A stretch of DNA of 64,000 nucleotides from Poecilobothrus nobilitatus (Eukaryota > Arthropoda > Insecta > Diptera > Dolichopodidae). A program made the position numbers and the translations under genes. Where the stretch lies: contig OX352774.1 in assembly GCA_947095535.1 (NCBI GenBank), positions 118,113,996 to 118,177,995 on the forward strand, in the 5' to 3' direction. The notes beneath the pieces were generated by a model. That model had not been told where the DNA came from, made no database searches, and saw only the letters and a program-made list of their open reading frames with translations. Positions 22,073 to 35,140 of this stretch are shown piece after piece (within the stretch, counting starts at the first letter, position 1; each line of letters starts with the position of its first letter).

Positions 22073-22706
22073 TCTATACCTATATTATAGATATTAAAAA
22101 AAGACGCTCTTTGATTCCGTTAAATTTTTGCTTTATTTTTCTTTTCGATTAAAAATTTTAAAATATTGGTTGTATGGTAGGAGTAGGAATTTCACAATAT
22201 AACTGAATATAAACATTCCGATTTTAGTTTAGTGTTTAGTACAGAGGTAGAGTGTGGGGTTGTTAAAAGTTGCTTTTTGATTTTGCAAGTTCGATTCAGT
22301 TCTGTTTTATTTATTTTTTTTTTTTGTTTTTTTTTTTATATTTTGAACGAAATAAGTTCTTACATATCATAATATCATCATAATATTTAATCTGTATTGA
22401 TAGACATTTAAAACCCTTTTACTCAATGATTTACCATCTTAGGCTTCTTATAATATATACATATATAATAGGTATATATTGAGTTTCCAATACTCAATAA
22501 ATCAAGGGCAACTTCTAAAAGATAATAATAATCGTGTTTTTACAAAAAATATCATTTGTAAAGAAATTTTAAATTCATAAAGGCATTAATTATTGAAAAT
22601 TGTATTTTTACAATTTAAATAAAATCATAAAGAAACTATACTGTATATACTGTATTGTAATTGCTAATTAAAACACCTCGAATTTCGAGGGGCGGGCGAA
22701 TACTAG
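22073..22706 (+). mobile_element. Short non-autonomous Helitron with canonical termini
   Basis: The 3' end has a perfect hairpin, CCTCGAA-T-TTCGAGG (22676-22690), then a 12 nt GC-rich spacer (GGCGGGCGAATA), then CTAG (22703-22706) followed by a T. This is the textbook Helitron end and A|T insertion pattern. The most likely 5' end is TCTATACCTATATTATAGAT starting at 22073, preceded by A; Helitron 5' ends typically begin TCTATA and are AT-rich. The length would be about 634 bp with no coding capacity. It carries a tRNA-like segment (22225-22305) and a 60 bp copy of sequence lying about 140 bp outside its 5' end. Confidence 0.65.
22225..22305 (+). repeat. tRNA-like segment (A-box and B-box words) inside the Helitron
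   Basis: TAGTACAGAGG (22237-22247) fits the RNA polymerase III A-box pattern, and AGTTCGATTCA (about 22288-22298) fits a B box with two deviations, at a tRNA-like spacing of about 50 bp. A T-rich stretch follows. No full cloverleaf can be drawn. It could be a decayed tRNA-derived SINE captured or carried by the Helitron, or a chance match. Confidence 0.35.
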
Positions 22707-25700
22707 TTATTTTTTATTTTACATCATATTATAATCACAGATGATCCTTGTAAAATAAATATATCATACCATATAACATATTGTTAACATCCGGTTCAAA
22801 TTAATAGCAAAACAATAAAAAATATTAATTTAAATATAGAAAAATATAAACATATGACAAAACATTATTATATTTGAAGTAACAATTTTAATTTATCTTA
22901 TAACTCACAGATATTCCAATATTCATATGTTAACAAATAAATATTCAAAAAGTATCCAATTAATATAAACAAAAAATTTTCATTTTACGATGTACCTAAC
23001 ACAAATATCAAATTAGATCATAATATAAACAAATGCTGGAATCGATCGAAAATTTTAAGCATTTCTATATGCGATAAGGTTGTATAATAGTACTGCCTTA
23101 ATTATTACAAAATAATTAATTGAGATTTATTCTAATAATGTATGAGTATATAATATTCCTAACGTATTTCCAATTTATTTCTATCATCCATACAATTTCT
23201 ATCTTATTTTAACAAGTACCTGTGGTGCAGGTACGCTTAAATAAGCCTAATATTTAAATAATTAGCAAGCGAAAAAAATATATTTTTTCTCTACAACCCA
23301 CGCTTCAGAAAAATGTATACCGTAAGTGAATTAAAAAAAAAAAACTTTTTAAACTATACTCACAGCTTCTCTATTTCTATCTTCTCTTCTTTAATTTTAT
23401 TTTACTACTCATTGTAAAATGATGATATAAAAATATAGAAAAGTTTTCTTTTAGTTTAATTTAAAAAAAAAAATTATCCTCAAAGCATTTAATTGTATAA
23501 TAAAATTACAGTTATTTAATAATAATTTCAGGATTAAAAAAAAAAAAGCAAAACAAAAAAAATTAAAATTATAAAAATTGCCTAACATAAAATTTTAAAA
23601 TCTTTATGACGTTAGTGATGAGCCCATATTTATTTCTTTAGGAGAAAAAAAAAATTTACTTTCCCTTAAGTATCGTTATGTAAATAATATAAAGAAAAAT
23701 ACATATAATAGATATAATTTAACTAATAATAAAGAACCTAAAAAAAAAAAAAAAAAAAAATAATAACATGAAGACTAAAATTTTCTGTTCTCCTGTCTTA
23801 TCTCAGTTTATGTGCTATTTATTTTTTTATTACTCTGAAAAATTATTAACAATTTTTTTTTAACGTATCTACTCTCTCTCTCTCTTTAACTATTCATCCC
23901 CTCTATTTTTGTTATATTTTTTTCCTTTTTTTTTTGGGTATAACTCACTCTCACATTTTTCTTCTTTTTTGTTGTAAAGTAGTAAAAATAAAAGCTTGCA
24001 TTTCATAGTTTTATTCTTTTGCTCCAACTTTTATGTCAACCAAATCTTAAATATGTAAATATGTATATGTGTGTTTGTTTATGATTTTATTTTCTTATAT
24101 ATATTTTAGATAATCATCTTCTGATGTAAAATGAATAAGAGAAAAAAAAAAATAAAAATCGAAGCAAAAATGACCTTGAAAAATGCCTTAAGGATTCTTA
24201 AGATTTTTTTCATTTTTCTTTTCATTTTTTCTTTAGTTTTTTTTTTTTTTTTATTATGATTTTTTTATTTTTGTTTTAATATTTAAAAAGGTCCTTGACG
24301 TTCACATGAATAATGTGGGAATAGAATTTTGAAATGAATAATATATCTATATATATATTATAGTGTTATATGTAAATATAGTGTAATTTTTTCCGTGGGC
24401 TCGAATTAAACAGAAACTCTTAAGATAATTTTTCAAGGATTCAACGATTCAATGTAGATGATGATGATAATAATATATTTGAAAAATCGACATAAAAAAC
24501 TTTTCTTTTTTTTGTTTAGACATAAGTGAGGATTCAAAGGCATTCGATTCCACGAATTTTTTTAAAATTTTTGGTAAAGTTGCATACTTTTACGCGTTAT
24601 GCGTATGATATATTTTTTTATAATATATATTTAGTAATTGTACTAAAGAATGTCTAGACATATTATGAATTCAACATCTTATTAAGGTCGTATCTCAGTT
24701 TAATGTCTTTGTTTTTAATTGAGTTCTTTAAGAACCATCACAATACATTCAGAAATTCTCTTTTTAATTTTTTATTGAAATATGAAGCCGTTATTAGATA
24801 AAATTTTTATCTAAATTTACAATTTATGGCACCTAATTACAGTTATGAAAAAGAACTTGTTAAGAAATTCATGTTTTTTGATTTTTCTTTTAGGATCGTG
24901 TTTTTTCTTTGCTTTTATTTTCCTAAAGATTTATAAAGTCTGTTGTTTTCCATTTAAATATAGTAACTGACTTTGTTAACTGTCTAACTGTAACTGTCTA
25001 TGTCGTACCGTTTTTGATTTATCGGCTTCTGTAATTCAATAATATTTTTTCTCCATCATTTTTGTTTCATAATGTAGTAAAATTTTATTAAAGATTTATT
25101 CTTTTGATTTTTTTTGTCAAATACACAAAACTAATAAAAGTTGAACTAATTAAAAATAAAACACAAAAAAAACTATTCTAACTCTTCAGTTGTTTAAAAT
25201 AAAAACACTCCCACTTCCATAATGCCCACATTTTCAAATTTTCAAAATGTTAAACTTACTACAATGAGTCATCATTTAATACATTAGTAAATATATATTT
25301 TATATATGTGTATGCAATTAAAATAATACAAATCGAATTTTAAGAACAGTACAGCATGAAGTCTACAAAAAAAATTTTTTTTTTATTAAAAGTAAAAAAA
25401 GAAATTTAAAATCAACATCATATTATTATTTTATTTTCTTTGTCATAACACTGATATTTAATGAAAGTGTGATGCAGGTGAAAAATAAAAAAAAAGAATT
25501 TGTTTATTTTTCTCTTTTCTTTGAAATAAAAATAAAATAAAATTTAAAGAAAATTAAAGAAACCAAACAATTTTATATTAGAGAACAAAAATTAAAGAAA
25601 AAAGAAAAGAGAAAAACCAAATGAAAAAAAAATATGTTTGTATTTCAAAGAAAAATATTTACCTTTAAGGTGGTAACAGATCAAAACAAAAAAAGAAATA

Positions 25701-26604
25701 AAGTTAGAAAGAAAAAAGAAAATCAACAAAGTCTTGATTCTTTTAGAAATAAAAGGTAAAGAAAATTTTATAAAGATTATTTCATCTCTTTCTCTAAAAT
25801 TAAGTTCACGAAAAATTTTATTACGCACGCCTATAATTATGCAAAACCTTCAAACGAAAACTTTTTTATTTTGTTTTTGTGCTAAAAACGGAAAGTGTTA
25901 ATTCGAAAAATCTTTATTTTTCAGCAATTAGAAATACTTTTGACATTATTTTATGAACTGTGTGCAATTAGAGGAGCATTTCGAAATATAAAATATTCGA
26001 TAAGGCGAATTCGATATTTTAACTATCTAGGCAGATTTCAATGAATTTCTAAACATGGTATTAGAAATTTCGCCACTCTCCTGTAATAAGATTCTACGAG
26101 CTGTTGTACATTAGTCTATTAGCATATGTACCAAATTGGAAAAATATCTTTATTATACTCTATTACATGAGAACGACACTCATTAAATCATATAATTGAT
26201 TCTAGTTTCTTTTATTTAATCATTATCTCAAACATACATTTTTTCATTAAACACATATGGTCATTGTTGATAATTTTAACGATTGTTTGCTCTAAAAATA
26301 AATGAATTTTACATGAACTATAAATAATATTCAATTGGCTTAAACTTTTCTTCATATAAAATGATGCCACAATATGGAGTCTTCAATTTACCAATTAACT
26401 TTTGCTTAGAGTTTATTTCAAAATAGTTCAAACGCTTGTTTTGACAGCACAGGTTAGGAAATTAAAGTTTTTAACCTTTTTACAATTTTGTTTATTGGAA
26501 TGAAATTTGCCACTAATGGGTTAATAACGAAAATTACAGTTATAGAAGCTGATGTACAGTCCATAAACGAGTTAATCATAAATATTTTATATAAAATTTT
26601 GTTA
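22707..26604. other. Long AT-rich unassigned region
   Basis: Nearly 4 kb of low-complexity sequence. It holds poly(A) of about 22 at 23739-23760, (CT)n-like CTCTCTCTCTCTC near 23872-23884, and many T or A runs. Frames at 25592-25828 (minus) and near 26454-26706 (both strands, the latter overlapping the start of D2) are compositional or repeat translations. No gene, RNA or element end recognised. Confidence 0.55.
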
Positions 26605-28172
26605 CAACGAGGAAGAATACAGTTGCCTTTGTCAACTCTGAGATACCCGTACGAACCGTTAGTATGTTCACAGCCTGTCACTCTGCTTACAATATTATTT
26701 TTTTAAAATTTTAATATTTTAAAATAATTTGGGTGAATTTTATAATTTCTAGAACTATGGGTTGTACATATACATATTCAAACTATATGTTTATACATTC
26801 TTCAAAAGCAGATTTTAACCTTCCACATAACGATTATCAATCCAAAACGTTTTCAAATATTCTATAGTACCATTTAATACTAAGCGGTAAATGTATATTA
26901 AATTTACTTAGTACAAAATAATAAATATAATTTTAAATATTATATTATATTATATTTAAATATTCCATTGACAGAATAATTTCTTATAAGTACAATAAAA
27001 TACATATATGTATGTAAATACGGCGCTATATAATATACATCATACTCTGATCATTCATTCACTAGTGACATATACGATATATTGTAAATAAACATGATAT
27101 TATATAAGTATGTATATCAATATCATATAAATAAAAATTCTTCAAGCAACCGTTATGTTGTTTATTTATTTACATTTTTTTGTACTACTCATTATATCCT
27201 CAACAATTTCAAATTATCGAGTAAAACAAAATGGAAAAAATTCGTTAAAGAAATTTGTTAGAAAATTTGAAAAAATCAAGTAACACTTTCGTCAATTATA
27301 AAGTAACCATATATTATTAAATAAAATTGTTAACAGAAATAAGAGTAATATTAAAGCAGTAATATTGAAGCTTTAATTTTTGTGTATTACTTCAAAAAAA
27401 TTTTAACAGGTGTTCAAGTTACAGGTGTTTAAAAATTGGAAATTTTCAGTTTTTGACCCCTTACAGCTCCTAAACCGGGGGTGATTCAAAAAAAGTTTTT
27501 GAAATGACTCATACTTATTGTCAAAGATCTAACTTCTGTCAAAATTTCAAGTTTCCAAATTAAACCGTTTAGAAGATAGAAGGGTTGAAGGATTTTGCAA
27601 AATTTGAGTTTCACATAACGGTAATTAAGACACCGTATGCCACAAATATATATTTATTGTATATATTCTTTTAAAGCTAATAAAAGTAGTAATCGTTTGG
27701 CGTTTTCAAAATGAAGATATACCTTATACAACTTGTGCTATAACAATTTAAATATAGAGCTTTTTTGAACCTTTGGGGAGCTGTAGCTCCGTAACGGGGG
27801 GGGCTACAAAAAAAAGTTGTTAAAAATAAAATTAATATTTTTGTGAGGTCTATCGGCAGTTAAAATTTCATAGCTCTATTTCAAAAAAAATGTGGAGATC
27901 TAAAAGTTAGGTGTTCGAGAGCTACCCTAAGGTTTGGTCCAAACTCAACCAAAAAAAATAGGGAACCTACAAATTACTCCCAGAAGATTCTAGCTTTCTT
28001 AGTTTTTGAGTTAGCGTGCTGACGGACGGACGGACGGACATGGCTCAAAAGTCTTAGAATTTTTTTCTGATCCGATCCATACCTTTGAAGGTATATCTAG
28101 CTCGCTTATTTCGAGGTGTTACAAACAGAGGAGTAATTTTATTATACCCGATCCTATCGTACGGGTATAAAA
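26605..28172 (+). mobile_element. Family D repeat, near-full copy D2 (~1.57 kb)
   Basis: 5' end AACGAGGAAGAATACAGTTG, followed by the box ATACCCGTACGA (26643-26654) and CGTTAGTATGTTCACAGCCTG. The interior has AT-rich sequence and then a family-A-like core (ACAGGTGTTCAAGTTACAGG, CCTTACAGCTCC, AAACCGTTTAGAAG, CACATAACGGTAATTAAG, GAGCTGTAGCTCCGTAACGG). Near the 3' end are GACGGACGGACGGACGGACA, GATCCGATCCATACC and ATATCTAGCTCGCTTATTTCG. The end is the hairpin TTATACCCGATCCTATCGTACGGGTATAA-type, whose right arm (28157-28168) is the exact inverse of the 5' box. Non-coding; the frame at 28085-28267 is a translation of the repeat end. It shares its start and layout with family B. Confidence 0.88.
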
Positions 28173-29798
28173 AGTTAATCAACTTTGGTATATATGTACG
28201 TATGTATGTTTTATTGCAAAAATATGTAATTTATTATTCACAACAGTCCACAGGTAAATTTACTTAAAATAATAAAATATTCATGTGATTAGACTTCTTT
28301 TCAGTAGTTCAGAGTTTAGATATATAATGTAAACTTTCTGGACAAAGAAAAAAAAGTTTCGAAGTAGACAGACATCGGATATTTAAAGATGGGGCAGCAA
28401 GTACAATAAAATCATAAATTTTCTAAATTTTTTTTATTTTTTGACATTGGAAGAAATATTAAAGATGAATGAAATGTATTTAAATAAAAAAAAAATTAAT
28501 TGGGTATTTCAATTGTGAAAAATGAAGATAAAAAAATTAAATATCATTTTTACTTTTCTTTGTGACATAAAAAAAGATAACCTTAAAAAAATCTAAATTT
28601 TTTTTTTTTTTTTTTGGAGCAACAAAACGCAGGGTCAAAAAAAAACTTAATCAGAAAAAAAAAAGATAGTTGTAGTTGAAAACATTTAAGTAGTATGACA
28701 GCAAAAAAATTTGATATTAAAGCAAAAAAAAAAAAATATCATGCAGGATTATTGAATGACTACGAAAGTTATCCAGTGAATAATCTCTTGTTATGAGGAT
28801 TACTATAGTTACAGATAAAAACATAAGAACTACCATTATATGATCACATAAGAAAAATAAGATGTTAGAGGAACATTAGGGAGAAAATTATACAGGAATT
28901 TGCAGAATTTGATAAAAAAAATGGATTAAATAATGAATAGTTTTGTTTTAGGTTGAACTCCTCTAAGTTTAATATAGAAAATCTTAGATCAAAAGATCAG
29001 TTATTGTTTCATATAGGTTGTACTTTTACAAAATACCCCGAATTGAGATGAAAACTTCAGTCAGTGTATGACCTACTGACACACCAGCTTGGATTTTAAA
29101 AAAATATCACGATTACACTGTAGAAAAACTTCATTTTTCATAGTTATAAAAAGATTATAACAACATTAACCAAGGTAATTATTTATATTTTTATTCTTTG
29201 ATCCGATATATTAGTAGATAAATGGTAAATTATATTAAATTTAATCATAATTTTTCCCTAAATTTAATGAAATTATCAACATCACATTTAAAACTTTTGG
29301 CAGTTTTGTGTCTTTGGGGTTATTACAGTCACATCTGTCTTATTATATTATTTCATATAGATTCTAATGACATTACATTAGACATAAAATTATTGGGTAA
29401 ATATATGTAGGTGTATATTTTGAAAATGCTTATCCTCATACATATATAAATAAAAATAAATTAATACATTTTCTATATTGAACATTTTTAAAACATATAT
29501 GGGATTCTGAACATATGGAAGATTTTGTATTATTACTTATTTTATTATAGTAGACAAAGGAAAAATAAAAGTTAATAAATAAATGATGAGATTAGGACGA
29601 AGAAAAGCATAAAAAAATAGTATTATAATAGATTTATTATCTTAATTTCTTCAAAAACATTGAAGAGATTTTAATAATTTCTTTTTAATACGAATGGACT
29701 TCATTAGGCTCAATTTTCTTTTTAATATTTTACCTTCTAGACATGATTGCAAAATTTAATTTTAAGATATTAAGTTTTTTTATGCCGAAATCAATATA
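28173..29798. other. AT-rich unassigned stretch
   Basis: Low-complexity runs plus moderately complex sequence without second copies in the window. The frame at 29222-29410 is a 62-residue chance frame with no supported identity. Confidence 0.5.
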
Positions 29799-29840
29799 AA
29801 CGAGGAAGAATACAGTAGCCCAGATCCTTGTCAACTTTAT
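29799..29840 (+). repeat. Family B/D 5'-end fragment
   Basis: ACGAGGAAGAATACAGTAGCC followed shortly by TTGTCAACTTTA matches the first ~40 bp of the B and D families, then the similarity stops before the box. A small truncated remnant. Confidence 0.55.
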
Positions 29841-30009
29841 TTGCTTAGAACTCCTCCCTTTCTAACTAAGTCTTTTGTTTTTTTTTTTGTGATTTTATGA
29901 TTTCTTGAACTATCGTGTATATAGGTAAAAAAAAAAGATCAAAGTATCAAAGGCGAAAATGAAAATATGAAAAATTCAAATTTACGGATTAACAATATAG
30001 AAATGTAGA

Positions 30010-30195
30010 AGATAATTGTTCGAAAGCTGGACGAAATTTAGGGCAGATCTCAATCAAAAACAATATGAAACTTACAAATTAATACAAAATATTGTGTGTT
30101 AATTTAATCGCTCTACCATTTGATTTTTGAGTTATTTTTCTGTTGGATGGACAGACGAAATTTAAACGACTAATTCTGATATGATATAAAAAAAC
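30010..30195 (+). repeat. Family D-like 3' fragment
   Basis: Follows the D 3' region in order: GTTCGAAAGCTGG, AATTTAGGGCAGATCTCAATC (D has TTTGGTCCAAACTCAACC), AACTTACAAATTA (D has AACCTACAAATTACTCC), GATTTTTGAGTTA, then a decayed GGATGGACAGACG in place of the GGAC array. No terminal hairpin remains. Old and degenerate. Confidence 0.45.
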
Positions 30196-33100
30196 GGAAA
30201 ACTTTAAAAAAAAAAAAGATATCAGCTCCTACATTATATGTATAGTAAGTATGGTAAATAATATCTTTATAGTATGGCTGTAATCCGAATTGTTTTAAAT
30301 TAAAAATATTTGCTTAGATACTCACTTTTTTAAGAGATATTCACGTGTTTTAGAGTTTTGTTTCAAAATAAGTATTATTAAAATTTTTCAGAAGAAAAAT
30401 GTGATGTTTTAGTAGTTCAAAAATACAAGTTCCATTTTGATTTATCAAAATTTTAAGTTTAAATTTGTTTAATATATTATTAATAAAACTATAAGTCCTC
30501 TATTTAATTTCATTGCGCTTATAAAGTTTTCAATTCCATAAAAAATAATTGTAAACAAAAGAAACATTTTGTAATGATTTCCACATTATAACTTTTCCTA
30601 TAAAATTTCTTCTTTAAACATTCTAAAAGCATATGTATTTTTATTTTCTTTTTAATCTGTCCCCATTCTATGTTCCGATCAAAAACACCATACTTCTTAT
30701 ATTTGTTTTCCAATTGTTAACCTAATAAAAATGTTATTTTAACTAAATTTTTCTTTTCAAAAAAATACACAAACCAATAAATATTTTTGTGAATATTGTG
30801 TTGTTGTTGAATTGGAAAAAGAAATATGTCCAAAAAAAATTAAATTTTGTAAATAAATTAACAAAACTATGCTGAATTCTTCTACAACAACGATGATTTA
30901 ATGTATAGTTTAATAAACGATCTAATTGTTAGCACAACGCTTACTTCATTTGGTCTTAGTCATCTAACAGCAACACTTACTCTGTTTTATAGATATGTTA
31001 CAGAATTGCATACCTATTCTGACAAGATTAAAATTTAATATCTGCATTTAAAACATTCCAAAGAGAAACAGGAGAACTTGACCTCTCCATTTCTATGTAG
31101 TTAAAATTTCGAGATGACTTAATCCGGCTTACGAAAATTTGTTTGTGGTACAAATAACGCGAATGTGTAATCATTTGTCACTTCATGTGTTCGTTAGAAT
31201 TTATGAGAACTACATATACAACGTTCAAAGATTCAAGATGAACATTAATAACTTTGTTCACAATATTCTCGTAAAAAAACGTACAACAAGGTTAAAAGGA
31301 GGGTGCTTAGAGTGTTAAACACACTTATAAGGGACACAAGCTCCTTCCATTTCTCTGGAGTACTTGTCTTTCGATAATCGTCATCTAAACATTCACAAAA
31401 TAAAAAATTAGCTATGCATTATTATTTCTAAGTTTTTGTATAGCATCTTGGATAGGTATATTTCTTATTTTTCTCTTATAAGAACGTTTTTAAGTGACAA
31501 GTTTTGAATTTTCTAATGTGAAATGTAGAAGTAGTAAAGCAGTTTTCATGAACCGCCATGAATAATTTCAAAGGAAAGGACTTATTTTCCTTATAATGTT
31601 GGATTAAATAATGAAAATCATATTACTAACATCTTGTATTTATTTAAATTCTTAACCTCAAAATTATAAAATTATCATTTATCAATAACCGTGTTTCAAA
31701 TACAAAATTACGTCATCATTCAAAAAAAAAAGCACCTAAAAATTAACGAAAATTGTTCAATAAAAAAAAAAAAAAAACTTTTCACATGAAAAACTTTTAT
31801 ATGGTTTGTTTTTGTTCATTTATTTATTTTCCCCTTAATTCTTTTTAATGCTATTCAGAATCTTTTTTTTTTTTCATTTTATTATTGTAAGTAAAACAAA
31901 ATAACTCAGCACAACACAACACCAACCATTCAAGAGTTACACGGCTCAAAAACATAAGTAATAATGAAATAATGGTTAAAACAAAAAAGTACAAAAAAAA
32001 ATTCCTTTCGAATTAATAGCAAATAAAAACCCAAAAAAAAAATTAGAAAACAAGGAGGAAGAGAAAAATTTTTTGGGAGTCTGAAGAGTACTGAAATATA
32101 GAAATTGTACAAAGTAAAAGAGTGAATAAAACCGAAAGGCTTTAAAACAAATAAATTTCCAAGTGAACACCTTTTCTACATTTTCTTTATATGTATATTT
32201 AAAAAAAAAACCAAAACAAGCACAAAAACATCATAATAAATACAATATTGCTTCCATATTTTCTTCTCAATTTCAAATTTTTATAAAATGCCTTATATTT
32301 ACACATGTACAATTTTTACTTTTGCTTCTATGCCTTTTTTCCCCAATTTGTATAGGTATCTGTTTTATTTATTATTTTTAATGCTCTGATATCAGTGATC
32401 GAAAACCATAGTTTGTTTTTGCAGCTGTGGTGAATAATTTCTTTATCTTACGGTTTATAATAAATAATTATATATATCCTTAAGCCTTAGATGTGATGTA
32501 TTCATTCAGAGAAGTCTACCTTTAAGCAAACACCTATAGACTATAACGAATTATATGAAGAAGAATTATTGTGAATCGAATCGAATCGAAGTGGAAAGGT
32601 TTTATTGAAATGTGACAGATATTAAAGAAAAACTCCCAAAAATTACCTGTATGAAAATCAATTACTCTTCATTTTTGAAAACACAACAATTTTAAATTAC
32701 AAGGTGATTCTTTTAAGGTCAATCTGAGAATTAAAACCATTTTATTTTTTATGTAAATCAAAAAATTGTTACCCTATTTTAATATTTGGTACGTGTACTT
32801 TTATTTAACCTCCTCTGATTTACTTAAATAAATTTTTTGTTTAGTTTCAAAATAAAATTTATTACACGTTTCGAAATTTGAATCCAATATTAAAAATTAT
32901 GGAATTAAGAATGACTGGTTCGATTTTATTATTTGGCCCTTGTTGATATAAAATGTATTAAATAGTATTAAATCCATTTGTTTTAGGATTAAATTAAAGC
33001 ATTGATATAAAGAAAGGATTTTAAATTTTTATATAAATTTTAGAAAAATTTGAATACATCCAATTTTAAAAACCCAAATAAATACTCGAAACACTAGATA

Positions 33101-33741
33101 GAGATAAATTAGTTTTTTGTTATCCTAAGAAACATTTAATTTGATAACGATATTGAAATATATGTATAAGGAATTTTGTCAATAACATCAAGAAAGTTGT
33201 GGTTGACTTTTAAAGAACAATGCACAAAAGAGCGTCTAACCCAGACTTGTGTAAATACTGGCAGAGCTGCGGTGTTAATTACAGATTACATGCAATTAGA
33301 TAAGTATTCGGTACAACATGCAGTGTATTCGTTACAACATACAGGAATCTCTTCATTACCTTCTCTGAGAATGACAGGGTAGAATAACCCAAATAGACAA
33401 GGTTAGAAACGAAATCTGGAGCTTTCCAATCTTCTCAGATATAAATCAGATAACTAGAAAGTAATTCTATCTGTGCTAATTGTACTCTTTTGATAGATTT
33501 CTAGAGAGCAATAAGACAAAGTAACCAACCAATTATATCGAAATATATCAAAAAATTGATAATTTTCTAAGTATTCAATTTAACACTAAATACCTCAATA
33601 CCTCAATTTAACACTCCAACCACTTACTGTTTGACCCTACTTATTTCGTTTGTATTTCAAACTATACATTAATACCTTTTACCCTTTAATTAAGATAAAT
33701 ATATTTAAGAAATACTTGGTAACATATTCAATTAAAAACAA
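30196..33741. other. Unassigned region, partly of higher complexity
   Basis: Mostly AT-rich. Segments at about 30880-31400 and 33170-33500 are of more ordinary composition. The latter contains a 68-residue frame (33176-33382) with the locally repeated words GGTACAACATGCAGTGTATTC and GTTACAACATACAGG. I recognise no domain, and the frames at 31930-32170 (minus) and 32163-32381 are T/A-run translations. These higher-complexity parts may be worn element fragments. Confidence 0.45.
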
Positions 33742-34984
33742 GCAAGGTAGAATGTAAACCAACGGTTTTTAAAAGCGCACATTTCCAAAAGACAATACAA
33801 ACTGCTTAGAATTGCGGCTTGCACAAAAATTTGAAAATTTAAGAAATAAAAATTAAGAAGTTTTTTAGTAATGAAAATGTGAAAATAGGACTTTTCTGGA
33901 ATTTTGAGAGGCTGTAAATCCGGTACCCTATATAACTAAGAAAAACCGTTAACACACGTAAAAATATATTATTGAATCTTTAATTTTCATGTCTTGCCGA
34001 AGAAAAATTTTTACAGGTGTATAAAAAGAGCAAATTTTCAATTTTTGAGGCGAATTTTTGATAACTCTTAAAGAGGATGTGTTACCAAAAAATTTCTAAG
34101 GAAACTTATAGTAATTCTAAAAGTTCTTTCTTGTCTAAAAATTTCAGGTTCCTATCTCAAAGCGCGCCGGAATTATGAAAAAAAGAAATATCATGCAAAA
34201 TTTGGTTTTAACATAACGGTAAATTTAAATAGTAAATTACAAAATATTGCATAATTTTGATATTGTTTTATAGAGGTAAGAAAATTTCCGGTCTTCTAGT
34301 GCTTTTAGATTGTAAAACTAGAACGCAGAGCCTAAGATATATACATCTGAAAATAGGGCATTTTATCAATTTTGGGGAGCTGTAACTGTGAAATCCTATA
34401 CAATTAAAAAACCTTTCACACACTTAAAAATATATTACTGGCGCTTTAATTTTTATATCTTGCGGAGTAAAATGTGTACAGGTGCCTAAATTACAGGTGT
34501 TTAAAAATAACAAATTTTCAATTTTTTAGCTCTAATAGCTCATAAACAGGGGATGCTCCAAAAAAAATTTCTGAGCAAACTTATACTAATTCTAAAAGTT
34601 TTTTGTGTGCTCAAAAATTCCAAGTCCTTATTTAAAAGCGTGCCGGAGTTATGAAGGTAAAAAAATCATGCAAATTTGGTTTTCACATAACGGTAAATTT
34701 AAATACTAAATTTGAAAAAATTATATAATTTTAATATTGATTTATAAAGGTAAAAATAGGTTTCTGTCGTTTCAGATTGAAATCTGATTGATTCAATCTG
34801 ATTGATCAGGCGTTTTCAGATTGAAAAAATGTTTAGCTTAACATGAAAAAGTTGTTCCACAAAATTAATTTTTTTCTCTATCTTTAACGGTGTAAAAGTT
34901 TTGTAAACAAACGGACAGACGGACGGACGGATAGAGTGAAACTAATAGGCACATTTTTCAAAATTTTTTTTGGAAATGTGCTTA
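33742..34984 (+). mobile_element. Family A repeat, full-length with tandemly duplicated core
   Basis: 5' end CAAGGTAGAATGTAAACC, box CACATTTCCAAAA (33778-33790). 3' end: GGACGGACGGACGGATAGAG, then hairpin GGCACATTT...AAATGTGC with the inverse box TTTTGGAAATGTG (34968-34980). The core (AGGCTGTAA, AAAACCGTTAACACACGTAA, TTTAATTTTCATGTCTTGCCG, AAAATTTTTACAGGTG, ATAACTC-TAAA, TTTTAACATAACGGTAAATT) occurs twice in tandem, with the ACATAACGGT word at 34211 and 34685. The period is about 474 bp. This is why the copy is longer than its relatives (about 1.24 kb against 0.55-0.8 kb). Non-coding. Confidence 0.85.
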
Positions 34985-35140
34985 AAACAATAATGACTTA
35001 CTGATTTATAAATTACTGATAAATAAATAAAGTTATTTATTTAAAAAAAAACAGATCCTGTATAAGATCGTAATGTTAGTGTTCCTTAATCGTATAAACA
35101 TCAACAAATGTTTTTTAATCAAATTAAAAGAATTTAAAGA

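Noticed and set aside
28085..28267. Frame resembling the one at 14684-14878
   Set aside because: Both are translations of the 3' end of the two family D copies.
33176..33382. 68-residue frame of fairly normal composition
   Set aside because: No recognisable motif. It includes a short internal tandem, no homologous second copy was seen, and support is too weak for a gene call.
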